A stretch of DNA of 60,865 nucleotides from an uncultured Fibrobacter sp. (GTDB lineage Bacteria > Fibrobacterota > Fibrobacteria > Fibrobacterales > Fibrobacteraceae), in assembly GCA_946414075.1 (NCBI GenBank), contig CAMKNA010000011.1:1-60865 (forward strand). Reading direction: 5' to 3'. Of the stretch, positions 1 to 7,073 are shown piece after piece. Every line of letters begins with the position of its first letter. Position 1 is the stretch's first letter. A program made the position numbers and the translations under genes. Under the pieces are notes generated by a model that saw only the letters and a program-made list of their open reading frames with translations, was not told the origin of the DNA and ran no database searches.

Positions 1-113
1 AGAAGTACGGCGCCGACAAGAAGGTGACCCACACCTCTACGGGTGGTGGCGCATCGCTCGAACTCCTTGAGGGCAAGACTCTCCCCGGCGTCGCCGTTTT
101 GACTGATAAGTAA
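1..113 (+). CDS. pgk: phosphoglycerate kinase, C-terminal end (partial)
   Basis: The first 113 bases hold the last 36 codons of a gene that begins outside the window; the frame starts at base 3 and ends at TAA 111-113. The peptide contains the run [14 protein letters not shown] followed by LPGVAVL, which is the C-terminal signature of phosphoglycerate kinase, with the glycine-rich loop near the nucleotide phosphates. The enzyme makes ATP from 1,3-bisphosphoglycerate in cytoplasmic glycolysis. Only the tail is visible, so nothing can be said about its start or regulation. Confidence 0.9.
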   Translation, partial: KYGADKKVTHTSTGGGASLELLEGKTLPGVAVLTDK

Positions 114-386
114 TTCGTCGATAAACTTCGCAATACTGCGTCACGCGAGCTCTCGCTGTATGTTTTATACAGCTTCGGCTCGCGTTTCTTGTCTTGCTCG
201 TTTCTAGACGAATTACTGTTTTGTAACTTAATGATGGTTTTGCGCCTGCGCAAATTCCTTGCGAAGTTTTTCTTTTGTCATGCCCGGCTTGAATAGCCTG
301 CCCCGGACTTGTTCCGGGGGGCATCTCCGTTATTTCAGAGATTTATTGTATATTAACATTAGAACTCTATGACAAAGGAACATCTT
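114..386. other. intergenic region with two hairpins
   Basis: No gene is visible. Two strong inverted repeats are present. GCTGTAT and ATACAGC surround a 5-nt loop near 152-171, enclosed by GCGAGC and GCTCGC, just downstream of pgk; this may be a processing or termination structure, although it lacks a long U-run. TGCCCCGGA pairs with TCCGGGG around 298-322, resembling a dispersed intergenic hairpin. A TATATT box at 349-354 is a candidate -10 element for the next gene. Confidence 0.5.
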
Positions 387-734
387 ATGTCTATTGCTGA
401 ATTATCAAAGAACTTCCATGCAGAACATCGTGGCAATTGCGCCATGTCGGTGGCATACGGCTACGCTCGCGCGACGGGCAAGTCCGAAGCGGAAGCGGTA
501 GCCACGGCTGAGATGTTCAGAAACTTCGGTGGCGGAAAGGCTCCAAACGGTTCTTGTGGTGCACTCTATGCTGCCAAGATGATGCAACCTGACCATGCCG
601 ACGCCATCAAGAACTTTTTCAAGCGCGGTGCGCAGAACTTTACTAAGTGTAGTGAAATCCGCCCGAACAAGATTATCCCGTGCAACCGCTGCGTGGAATT
701 GGCTGGGGAAGCGCTTGATTTCTTGAATCAGTAA
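387..734 (+). CDS. C_GCAxxG_C_C family cysteine protein
   Basis: A 115-residue soluble protein. Its cysteine pattern fits the C_GCAxxG_C_C family (putative redox or metal-binding proteins): Cys18 in GNCAMS, Cys57 in NGSCGALYA, Cys88, then Cys99 and Cys102 as CxxC in PCNRCVEL. No signal peptide or membrane segment is seen. The start at 387 is preferred because AAAGGA lies 7 nt upstream; an in-frame ATG at 369 lacks a ribosome-binding site. The biochemical role of the family is poorly defined, so a redox role is only inferred from the conserved cysteines. It is monocistronic, with a candidate TATATT box at 349-354. Confidence 0.75.
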   Translation: MSIAELSKNFHAEHRGNCAMSVAYGYARATGKSEAEAVATAEMFRNFGGGKAPNGSCGALYAAKMMQPDHADAIKNFFKRGAQNFTKCSEIRPNKIIPCNRCVELAGEALDFLNQ

Positions 735-760
735 GCTTGTTTTTACGCTTACACGGATTT

Positions 761-907
761 TTATTTTCCCGCCTCAGGAGCCTTCTCGTCGTGTTCTTCG
801 ATTTGGGAAACCTTGGTGAACCAGTAGTCTTCGCTGTTGATGGAACTCATGTTCCCCACCAGTGCATCCAGGTCGATATCCTTTAAATTGTTATTCTCGT
901 TTGGCAT
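761..907 (-). CDS. small acidic hypothetical protein (48 aa)
   Basis: A complete 48-codon frame on the minus strand runs from ATG at 907 to TAA at 761-763. The peptide starts MPNENNNLKDIDLDALVG and ends EKAPEAGK; it is strongly acidic and hydrophilic with a central YWF patch, and has no signal peptide or cysteines. The frame fills the gap between two plus-strand genes, and codon choice looks like that of neighbouring genes. No convincing ribosome-binding site is present: an AGGG lies only one base from the ATG. I recognise no family. It could be a real small protein or a chance frame, and the amino-acid composition favours a real one. Confidence 0.5.
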   Translation of the reverse strand: MPNENNNLKDIDLDALVGNMSSINSEDYWFTKVSQIEEHDEKAPEAGK

Positions 908-950
908 GCCCTGAATATATATTTTTTTTCCTTGTTCGTTTGCATTTTTT

Positions 951-956
951 TATATT
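951..956 (+). promoter_or_regulatory. candidate -10 box TATATT
   Basis: TATATT followed by GCGCAAC lies 46 nt upstream of the ATG at 1003, in a T-rich stretch. It resembles the TAnnTTTG boxes seen before other genes in this window. No clear -35 element is seen. Confidence 0.35.
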
Positions 957-1002
957 GCGCAACACGAAGTCCTTGTCATTGGACAAACCAACTTTGGAAT
1001 TT

Positions 1003-1545
1003 ATGAAATTCTTTTTCGTTTTTTTGCTCTGCTTTTTTGTCTTTTCCCAGGCACAATTGGTACCTCCGGACATGTTTTTGCAGCCGTCAGAAGGTGTTGC
1101 CGATTCTGGAGCTTTTCCTGCAGCGCCCGTTCCTTTTGCAGATAGCCTTGCCCAGGACATGGTGACAACTCGGGAAAGCCAGTCGTTGAATTGGAATGGC
1201 CCTGTCGATGAAGATAGCCTAAGGTATTATGAGACGGAGAGTTTCCGCTATGGTCAGGAATCCACCCATAAGCATGCTATTTCAAATGTGTTGAAGCTTG
1301 TCGCTTTTGGCTTGGGTGTTGTCGGTCTGGGAACTGTCGGTGCAGGTTATGTTATTGACGATGACGGAAAGAGGGATCTCTGCAACTTTGTGGGCGGGGG
1401 ACTTCTGGTAGGGTCTCTGGCTACAATGGGATTTGCTTTTGGTTTTGATCTTTCTGCCGATGGTCTGCATATTAGGGCGGAGTATTATAAACAGAAACTG
1501 ATAGATTACAAGAGAAGACATTCCGTTTTGGGTTCAGGGGACTGA
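1003..1545 (+). CDS. hypothetical exported membrane-associated protein
   Basis: A 180-residue protein beginning MKFFFVFLLCFFVFSQAQL, a typical signal peptide with probable cleavage after SQA. A Ser/Pro/Glu-rich stretch follows. Residues around 90-155 contain two Gly-rich hydrophobic segments (LVAFGLGVVGLGTVGAG and FVGGGLLVGSLATMGFAFG) joined by a short DDDGKRD loop, suggesting a membrane hairpin. The start at 1003 is chosen because the signal peptide begins there; extending upstream would run over the 48-aa minus-strand gene. No family is recognised. It is probably an envelope protein of unknown role. Confidence 0.65.
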   Translation: MKFFFVFLLCFFVFSQAQLVPPDMFLQPSEGVADSGAFPAAPVPFADSLAQDMVTTRESQSLNWNGPVDEDSLRYYETESFRYGQESTHKHAISNVLKLVAFGLGVVGLGTVGAGYVIDDDGKRDLCNFVGGGLLVGSLATMGFAFGFDLSADGLHIRAEYYKQKLIDYKRRHSVLGSGD

Positions 1546-1620
1546 TTCCCTTGAATTCTTGATGTGTGTGAAGCCAAATCTTGCAGATTTATTGCTAACT
1601 TGGATGCAAGGAGTAACTTT

Positions 1621-2235
1621 ATGAGCGTAATCGTCGTAGATTACAATGCCGGTAACCTGACATCCGTGATGAACGCGCTCGCCCGTATTGGGGTAGATGC
1701 CAAGTCCAGTCGCGATGCTGATGAAATCTCGAAAGCGACCCGCCTGGTTTTCCCGGGGGTGGGGGCAGCGGCCTCTGCCATGGAAACACTGACCCGTACG
1801 GGCATTGGCGATGCTATCAAGACTGTAGTGAAAGCCGGAAACCCTGTACTCGGAATCTGCATCGGCTGCCAGATCATCTTGGAAGAAAGCGAAGAGGATG
1901 GCGGAGTCAGGACTTTGGGAATCATCCCCGGCAAGGCGGTGCGTTTCAAGGACGAACCGGGCTTGAAGATTCCCCACATGGGCTGGAACCAGGTGAACTT
2001 CACCCGGGAACACCCGATTATGAAGGGAATCCGGAGTGGTTGCGATTTCTACTATGTTCATTCCTATCACCCGCAGGTGCCTGTGGAATACGCTTTTGCG
2101 GAGACTACCTATGGTAGCCAGACCTTCCAGGGCATGATTGGCAAGGACAACCTGGTGGCGACCCAGTTCCATCTGGAAAAGAGCGGCGATGTGGGCCTGA
2201 AGGTTTTGGAAAATTTCTGCAATTGGAACCCTTGA
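1621..2235 (+). CDS. hisH: imidazole glycerol phosphate synthase subunit HisH
   Basis: A 204-residue class-I glutamine amidotransferase that supplies ammonia to HisF in histidine biosynthesis (PRFAR to IGP and AICAR). It begins [16 protein letters not shown], carries the nucleophile elbow GICIGCQ with Cys80, and ends with the QFHLEKSG motif giving His184 and Glu186 of the triad. Length is normal for the family. The start at 1621 has AAGGAG 7 nt upstream. HisF is not adjacent, so the histidine genes are dispersed. The stop lies 7 nt before the ispF start and inside its ribosome-binding site, so the two are probably cotranscribed and coupled. Confidence 0.95.
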   Translation: MSVIVVDYNAGNLTSVMNALARIGVDAKSSRDADEISKATRLVFPGVGAAASAMETLTRTGIGDAIKTVVKAGNPVLGICIGCQIILEESEEDGGVRTLGIIPGKAVRFKDEPGLKIPHMGWNQVNFTREHPIMKGIRSGCDFYYVHSYHPQVPVEYAFAETTYGSQTFQGMIGKDNLVATQFHLEKSGDVGLKVLENFCNWNP

Positions 2236-2242
2236 GGTGATT

Positions 2243-2731
2243 ATGGAAAAGGTTTATCGTTCGGGAATAGGTTTTGATGTCCACAAACTGGTGGAAGGCC
2301 GCAAGTGCATTATCGGCGGGGTGGACATTCCTTACGAGAAAGGTCTCTTGGGCCACAGCGATGCCGACGTGTTGCTCCATGCTATCAGTGACGCCCTGCT
2401 AGGAGCCGCTGGTCTCGGCGATATCGGGACCTACTTCCCCGATACGGACCCCGCCTTCAAGGGTGCCGACAGTCTGGAACTGCTCCGCAAGGTGGGGGAG
2501 GAAGTCCGCAAGGCGGGCTTTGAAATCGTGAACATCGACAGTATCGTGATGTGCGAACGGCCCAAGGTGAACCCCCACAAGGATGCCATGAAGGCAAACA
2601 TCGCCCGGGTGCTTGGCCTGGACGTAAAACAGATTGGAATCAAGGGAACTACCACCGAAAAACTGGGATTTACAGGCCGTGGCGAGGGAATTGCCAGCCA
2701 GGCTATCGCTATGGTTTACAGTTTGGTGTGA
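2243..2731 (+). CDS. ispF: 2-C-methyl-D-erythritol 2,4-cyclodiphosphate synthase
   Basis: A 162-residue enzyme of the MEP isoprenoid pathway that cyclises CDP-methylerythritol 2-phosphate, releasing CMP. Visible family motifs are GIGFDVHK (metal ligands Asp and His near the N-terminus), [20 protein letters not shown], and the C-terminal [16 protein letters not shown]. Length matches stand-alone IspF. ATG 2243 is chosen over the in-frame GTG at 2237 because GAGGTGA ends just upstream. It follows hisH closely in an apparent two-gene operon with no functional link. Confidence 0.95.
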   Translation: MEKVYRSGIGFDVHKLVEGRKCIIGGVDIPYEKGLLGHSDADVLLHAISDALLGAAGLGDIGTYFPDTDPAFKGADSLELLRKVGEEVRKAGFEIVNIDSIVMCERPKVNPHKDAMKANIARVLGLDVKQIGIKGTTTEKLGFTGRGEGIASQAIAMVYSLV

Positions 2732-2797
2732 TTTGGCTCAAATTTGCGGGTTTGTGCAGGATTGCGCTTACTTGGAATAAAATATATATTTCACCAC

Positions 2798-3211
2798 ATG
2801 AAGCGACTGTCTTGTGTTGTTGGTTTTGTTTTTGCCCTGGGGGCTGCTGGCACGTTGTTTGCCGACGGCGACATGCAAGATGTTATACCGGTTGTCATTG
2901 TTTCCGCTTCAAGTTCCAGTTTGGAGAATGGCGGCAGTTCCGCTTCGGCGAAAAGCAGCTCCAGCGTAAAGCAGAGCAGCTCCAGTCGTAGCCTGGACGA
3001 TTCGCCGCTGCTGCCGGTAATTTCTCACGATACGCTTAGAAGTTCTTTGCCTGAGAATGGCGAGGCTTCGATGGCGCTTCTCCGCAACATTCCTGCGGCT
3101 GTGGAGCAGGGCGAAGGTCGCTGGTTCGATTTGCAGGGGCGCTTGCTGAAAGGCAAACCTATGGTTAAGGGAACCTATTATCACAATGGTAAGGCCGTTG
3201 TGGTAAAGTAA
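2798..3211 (+). CDS. small exported Ser-rich protein with sorting-like C-terminus
   Basis: A 137-residue protein with the signal peptide MKRLSCVVGFVFALGAAG, cleaved near LFADG. Residues 35-65 are a serine-rich linker with runs of four serines, common in Fibrobacter exported proteins. The last 30 residues contain WFDLQGRLLKGK followed by VKGTYYHNGKAVVVK. This resembles the short C-terminal beta domains of many Bacteroidetes secreted proteins (pattern Y/F-D-L-x-GR..., KGxYxxNGKxVVxK). No catalytic domain is present. The upstream TATATATTT at about 2782-2790 may be the promoter, close to the ATG. Function unknown; surface attachment via the C-terminus is a guess. Confidence 0.65.
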   Translation: MKRLSCVVGFVFALGAAGTLFADGDMQDVIPVVIVSASSSSLENGGSSASAKSSSSVKQSSSSRSLDDSPLLPVISHDTLRSSLPENGEASMALLRNIPAAVEQGEGRWFDLQGRLLKGKPMVKGTYYHNGKAVVVK

Positions 3212-3275
3212 AAATGAATAATGGCGCATTGTGGCAAGTGCCGCATGCGTGGATTCAATTCAAGGATCTTTAAAA

Positions 3276-4022
3276 ATGACTTTGTTCAAAAAAACCGTTT
3301 TCTTTGTTGCGGTATTGGGCACCGTTCTTTGTTGGTCGGCGGACGACCCTAAGCCCTATGTAGAAGGCGATGCGTTGCCCAACGCTCTCAAGTTTTATCC
3401 GCCCCCGCCAGACACTAATTCTGCGGCATTTGCCTATGACATGGCGCAGTACAAGTGGGGAAAGTCTGTACGGGTGGCTGATACGGCTCGAGCAAATTTG
3501 GCCATCGCTCAGGCTGTGACGGACGATGCCGAGATGGCGAAAATGTTCAGCGAAGCCTTCGGTATGGAAATCTCGGAAAAGAACACGCCCGCCATTATGA
3601 ACGTGCTTAAGCGCGGGATATTCACCATGCGTCTTGCTTCCCGTGTAGCAAAGAAACATTACATGAGGGTGCGACCTTATGCCCGTTTCAAGGAGCCGAC
3701 CCTGATTCCGAGTGCCGAAGAAAGCCACCTGACTAACGGTTCGTACCCTTCGGGTCATACCGTTCGTGGCTGGGGCATGGCGCTCCTGCTTGCCGAAATC
3801 AATCCGGCGGCCCAAGACGCACTGCTAAAGTACGGCTACGAATGGGGCCAGAGCCGTGTGATTGCGGGTTACCACTGGCAAAGTGATATCGAGGCCTCCA
3901 AGGCTGTGGTTACGGCAGTTTTTGCCCGCTTACATGCCGAAGAGTCGTTCCTTGCCGACATGAAAAAGGCCAGGGACGAATTCAAGAGGCTTTCGGCCAA
4001 GCAAAAGAAAAAGACGAAGTGA
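3276..4022 (+). CDS. exported PAP2 / class A acid phosphatase family protein
   Basis: A 248-residue periplasmic phosphatase of the vanadium haloperoxidase/PAP2 superfamily, closest in layout to class A non-specific acid phosphatases. A signal peptide (KKTVFFVAVLGTVLCWSA) is followed by the three active-site motifs: KKHYMRVRPY (K-x6-RP), YPSGHT (PSGH) and SRVIAGYHWQSDI (SR-x5-H-x3-D). The tail is Lys-rich. The start at 3276 has AAGGA about 9 nt upstream. It probably removes phosphate from organic phosphoesters in the periplasm. The next gene is a Na/Pi cotransporter, so phosphate scavenging followed by uptake is plausible, although a terminator separates the two. Confidence 0.85.
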   Translation: MTLFKKTVFFVAVLGTVLCWSADDPKPYVEGDALPNALKFYPPPPDTNSAAFAYDMAQYKWGKSVRVADTARANLAIAQAVTDDAEMAKMFSEAFGMEISEKNTPAIMNVLKRGIFTMRLASRVAKKHYMRVRPYARFKEPTLIPSAEESHLTNGSYPSGHTVRGWGMALLLAEINPAAQDALLKYGYEWGQSRVIAGYHWQSDIEASKAVVTAVFARLHAEESFLADMKKARDEFKRLSAKQKKKTK

Positions 4023-4092
4023 TTTGCCTTTCGCAGAAATTGGATAGACTGCCTGCGCATAAGCGTTCTCTAACTAAAAAAATAAGGTTGTT

Positions 4093-4127
4093 CCCCTTTG
4101 ACGATTCAAGGGGGATTTCTATTTTTT
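4093..4127 (+). terminator. rho-independent terminator after the PAP2 gene
   Basis: CCCCTTTGA pairs with TCAAGGGGG across the tetraloop CGAT (9 bp with one G-U pair), and T-rich sequence including a run of six T follows. It separates the phosphatase gene from the transporter leader. Confidence 0.65.
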
Positions 4128-4140
4128 ATGTATAGATTTA

Positions 4141-4220
4141 GAAACAAATGATTCTACGACGCAAATCCGGACTAGCTGAAAGGCAGCGACGATGACCCCG
4201 GTAAGCGGCGCCAATGAATA
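4141..4220 (+). promoter_or_regulatory. structured leader RNA upstream of the Na/Pi cotransporter (riboswitch candidate)
   Basis: Between a possible -10 box (TATAGAT, 4131-4137) and the ribosome-binding site lies an 80-nt leader unlike ordinary intergenic DNA here. ATTC 4151-4154 and GAAT 4216-4219 can close a domain containing GACGCAAA, CCGG, the hairpin GCTG-AAAGG-CAGC, a second CCGG and GGCGCC. The conserved-looking single-stranded purine stretches and compact size resemble a riboswitch aptamer. The class is not identified. Cyclic-di-GMP-I (shared GACGCAAA) and the sodium-sensing DUF1646 class (gene context) are candidates only. Confidence 0.4.
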
Positions 4221-4230
4221 GGAAAAACCT

Positions 4231-5937
4231 ATGACCTTAATGATTCTCAAGATGCTCGGATGCCTTGCGCTTCTCATGTTCGGCATGAAGACCATGAGCG
4301 AAGGCCTCCAGAAACTTACCGGTGGACACCTTCGTGCGTTTCTTGGCACTATGACCAAGCACCGGGCCGGCGGATTGCTTACGGGAACCTTTATTACCGC
4401 CGCCGTGCAGTCTTCTACTGCCACTACCGTCATGACCGTCAGTTTCGTCAATGCTGGTCTGCTTACTCTTAAGCAGGCCATTCCTGTTATTATGGGGGCG
4501 AACATCGGTACCACGGCCACGGCCTGGATCATGTCCATCTTCGGATTCCAGTTCAACATGAGCAGTTTCGTGTGGCCTTTCTTTGCCCTGGGAATTATCC
4601 TCTCCTATGTGCGGAAAAGCAACGTCAAGAGTTTCGGTGAATTTGTTTTCGGATTTTCCTTCATGTTCTTGGGGCTTACCACCCTCCGCGAAAATGCGGT
4701 GGCCATGGACTTGTCTCACAACCAGGCAGTTATCGACTTTTTTGCGGCCAGCGGCAACTGGGGCATTCTGTCCACCTTGTTGTTCCTGCTTCTGGGAAGC
4801 GTCCTGACCATGTGCGTGCAGTCTTCTGCTGCCATCATGGCCATTACCCTCCTCCTTTGCAGTAGCGGTGTGCTCCCAATTTACCAGGGCATTGCCCTTG
4901 TGATGGGTGAAAATATCGGAACCACGGTGACTTCGAACCTGGCGGCCCTTTCGGCTAGCACCCAGGCTCGGCGTGCGGCCTTGGCCCACATGCTTTTCAA
5001 CGTGTTCGGCGTGGTGTGGGTACTGATAGTTTTCCACCCCTTCGTGAACATGGTTTGCCATATCGTTGGCTTTGACCCGAACTTTGTCCCCCAGACTCAA
5101 GAAGAAATTGCCGAAGCCAGCGTGCGGGTGACTTACGCCCTGTCCGGATTCCATACGGCATTCAACCTCTGCAACGTGGCGATCCTCATCTGGTTCATCA
5201 AGCCCATGGAAAATATCATTTGCAAGATTATCCGTGAAAAGGAAGATGGCGAAGATTTCAGCATCAAGTTTATCAGTGCGGGCCTCATGAGTACTGCCGA
5301 ACTTTCCCTGTTCGAAGCCCGTAAAGAAATCAACCTGTTTGCCGAACGCACCCTGAAGATGTTCCGCTTTGTGCCGGACTTGCTCAAGATGAAGGACGAG
5401 GGTGAATTTACGAAACTGTTCGCCCGAATCGAGAAGTACGAGAACATCAGCGACAAGATGGAAATCGAAATTGCGGGATACCTGAACAAGGTGAGTGAAG
5501 GTCGCCTGAGCCCGGAAAGTAAGCGGGTGCTGCAGTCCATGCTCAAGGAAATTTCTGAAATCGAGAGTATCGGAGACTCTATTTTCAACATGTCCCGAGC
5601 TATTCGCCACAAGTTTCAGAGTGCAGACGACTTTACCGAGGAACAGTATGGCCGTATTGAGGTCATGATGAAGCTTTGCGACAAGTCCATGGCCCAGATG
5701 GTGGATATTATCGAGGATGCCCCCCAGGCCGACGTGAAGTCCACCCTGATGATGGAATACGAAATCAACGACTACCGCAAGAAACTCAAACAGCTGAACG
5801 TAGATGACATCAATGCCCAGCGCTACAGCTACCAGATGGGCGTGCACTACATGGACGTGATCAACGACTGCGAAAAGCTGGGCGACTACGTAATCAACGT
5901 GGTGGAAGCCCATGTGAACCACAAGCTTTCGGGCTAG
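4231..5937 (+). CDS. Na/Pi cotransporter family protein with PhoU-like tail
   Basis: A 568-residue inner-membrane protein of the NptA/YjbB type, predicted to take up phosphate with sodium. Two repeated transport cores are visible, each with the QSS motif: ITAAVQSSTATTVMTVSFVNAG with MGANIGTT near residues 55-100, and MCVQSSAAIMAI with MGENIGTTVTSN near 195-240. About eight membrane segments end near residue 335. The remaining 230 residues are helical and PhoU-like, as in many family members. The start at 4231 has AGGAAAA 7 nt upstream. It is preceded by a structured leader and followed after 2 nt by a SAHH-like gene, so the two are probably cotranscribed. Confidence 0.9.
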   Translation: MTLMILKMLGCLALLMFGMKTMSEGLQKLTGGHLRAFLGTMTKHRAGGLLTGTFITAAVQSSTATTVMTVSFVNAGLLTLKQAIPVIMGANIGTTATAWIMSIFGFQFNMSSFVWPFFALGIILSYVRKSNVKSFGEFVFGFSFMFLGLTTLRENAVAMDLSHNQAVIDFFAASGNWGILSTLLFLLLGSVLTMCVQSSAAIMAITLLLCSSGVLPIYQGIALVMGENIGTTVTSNLAALSASTQARRAALAHMLFNVFGVVWVLIVFHPFVNMVCHIVGFDPNFVPQTQEEIAEASVRVTYALSGFHTAFNLCNVAILIWFIKPMENIICKIIREKEDGEDFSIKFISAGLMSTAELSLFEARKEINLFAERTLKMFRFVPDLLKMKDEGEFTKLFARIEKYENISDKMEIEIAGYLNKVSEGRLSPESKRVLQSMLKEISEIESIGDSIFNMSRAIRHKFQSADDFTEEQYGRIEVMMKLCDKSMAQMVDIIEDAPQADVKSTLMMEYEINDYRKKLKQLNVDDINAQRYSYQMGVHYMDVINDCEKLGDYVINVVEAHVNHKLSG

Positions 5938-5939
5938 GC

Positions 5940-7073
5940 ATGCTTTTCGATGAAATTATAGACGACACCTACGATGTGTCGGAATACCCGGCCTCGGCCC
6001 ATTACGAACAGGAATGGGCCGAGACCAGACCCTTTGCCGGGCTCTGCGTATTGGCGGCTACTCCGGTGTTCCGGAATACGCTGGTGCAGTACCGGGCACT
6101 CTTGGCTGGCGGTGCAGAACTTTCCGTAGGCATTGCGGCCGGCTCTGATGGGCCTTCCGAGATGCCTTGCGATGCGAGCGTGGTAGACTTGTTGCAGGAA
6201 TCGGGAATCCCGGTGTTAAATCTGAAGGATGTTCTGGATGCGGAGTCCCGTGGTCAGGGTTTTGACCTGATTTTGGACTGTGCAGGACAGTTTTCTTTGT
6301 GTCACCCCCGTTTGGGATTTGTGGAACTCACCCGAAGTGGCGTCCAGTTTTACGAGAATTGCGAAAAGCCGGTGTATGTGGCGGACAGCGGAATCGTAAA
6401 GCGGATCGAAACCAGTTTGGGAACCGGCGAAGGTTATGTGCGTGCCCTGGCGCAGCTTGGTTACGGTTCTGATTTTGCCGGCAAGAAGTTTGTAGTGTTC
6501 GGGAGCGGCAAGGTGGGGCAGGGGATTGTGTTGCAACTTTTGCGCTTGTCCGCTTTCATAACAGTGGTGACGGATACATCACGAGGTCTCAACCCCTTCC
6601 TGGATGCAAATGGCGTTCCGGTTACGGATTGCAGGGATGTCGATGCCGTAGCTTCTCTTGTGCGGGATGCCGATTTTGTGGTGACGGCCACCGGTGTGAA
6701 GGGCGCCCTTGACCTGGCCGAATTGGCGGATGCTCTGAACAAATCTCATGCCGTGCTTGCCAACATGGGCGTGGAAGACGAATATGGTTTGGGTGTGTCG
6801 AATGCCCGTGTACTTGCCGAGAAGAAACCGCTGAACTTTATTTTGGAAGAGCCGACCCACCTAAAGTATATCGATGCGTCTCTGGCGCTTCACGCCGCAC
6901 TGGGGGAGCTCCTGGTGCAGGAATCCGCAGGTGGTTCAGACCCGAATAAAAATGTGGGCCCTATGGACCCGCCAACTGAATTGGAACAGCGCATTCTCTC
7001 GGTGACGATGGACAATGGTCTAATCGGTCAGGAAATCAGTGAAATGCTGGGCGGCTTGCCCAACGACAATTAG
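5940..7073 (+). CDS. degenerate S-adenosylhomocysteine hydrolase-like NAD-binding protein
   Basis: A 377-residue protein with the layout of adenosylhomocysteinase but shorter than the usual 420-480 residues. DSGIVKRIETSLGTGEGYVRAL aligns in my reading with the DSVTKSKFDN...GT/CRES segment of SAHH, and it is followed by the Rossmann motif GKKFVVFGSGKVGQG. The substrate-side signature (STQD) is missing, and the catalytic Lys/Asp/Asn segment is only partly kept. Normal SAHH activity is therefore doubtful. It follows the Na/Pi gene after 2 nt and overlaps the convergent agcS stop by 4 nt. It may be a regulatory or altered-substrate NAD-binding protein. The family assignment is moderately secure; the function is not. 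Confidence 0.65.
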   Translation: MLFDEIIDDTYDVSEYPASAHYEQEWAETRPFAGLCVLAATPVFRNTLVQYRALLAGGAELSVGIAAGSDGPSEMPCDASVVDLLQESGIPVLNLKDVLDAESRGQGFDLILDCAGQFSLCHPRLGFVELTRSGVQFYENCEKPVYVADSGIVKRIETSLGTGEGYVRALAQLGYGSDFAGKKFVVFGSGKVGQGIVLQLLRLSAFITVVTDTSRGLNPFLDANGVPVTDCRDVDAVASLVRDADFVVTATGVKGALDLAELADALNKSHAVLANMGVEDEYGLGVSNARVLAEKKPLNFILEEPTHLKYIDASLALHAALGELLVQESAGGSDPNKNVGPMDPPTELEQRILSVTMDNGLIGQEISEMLGGLPNDN

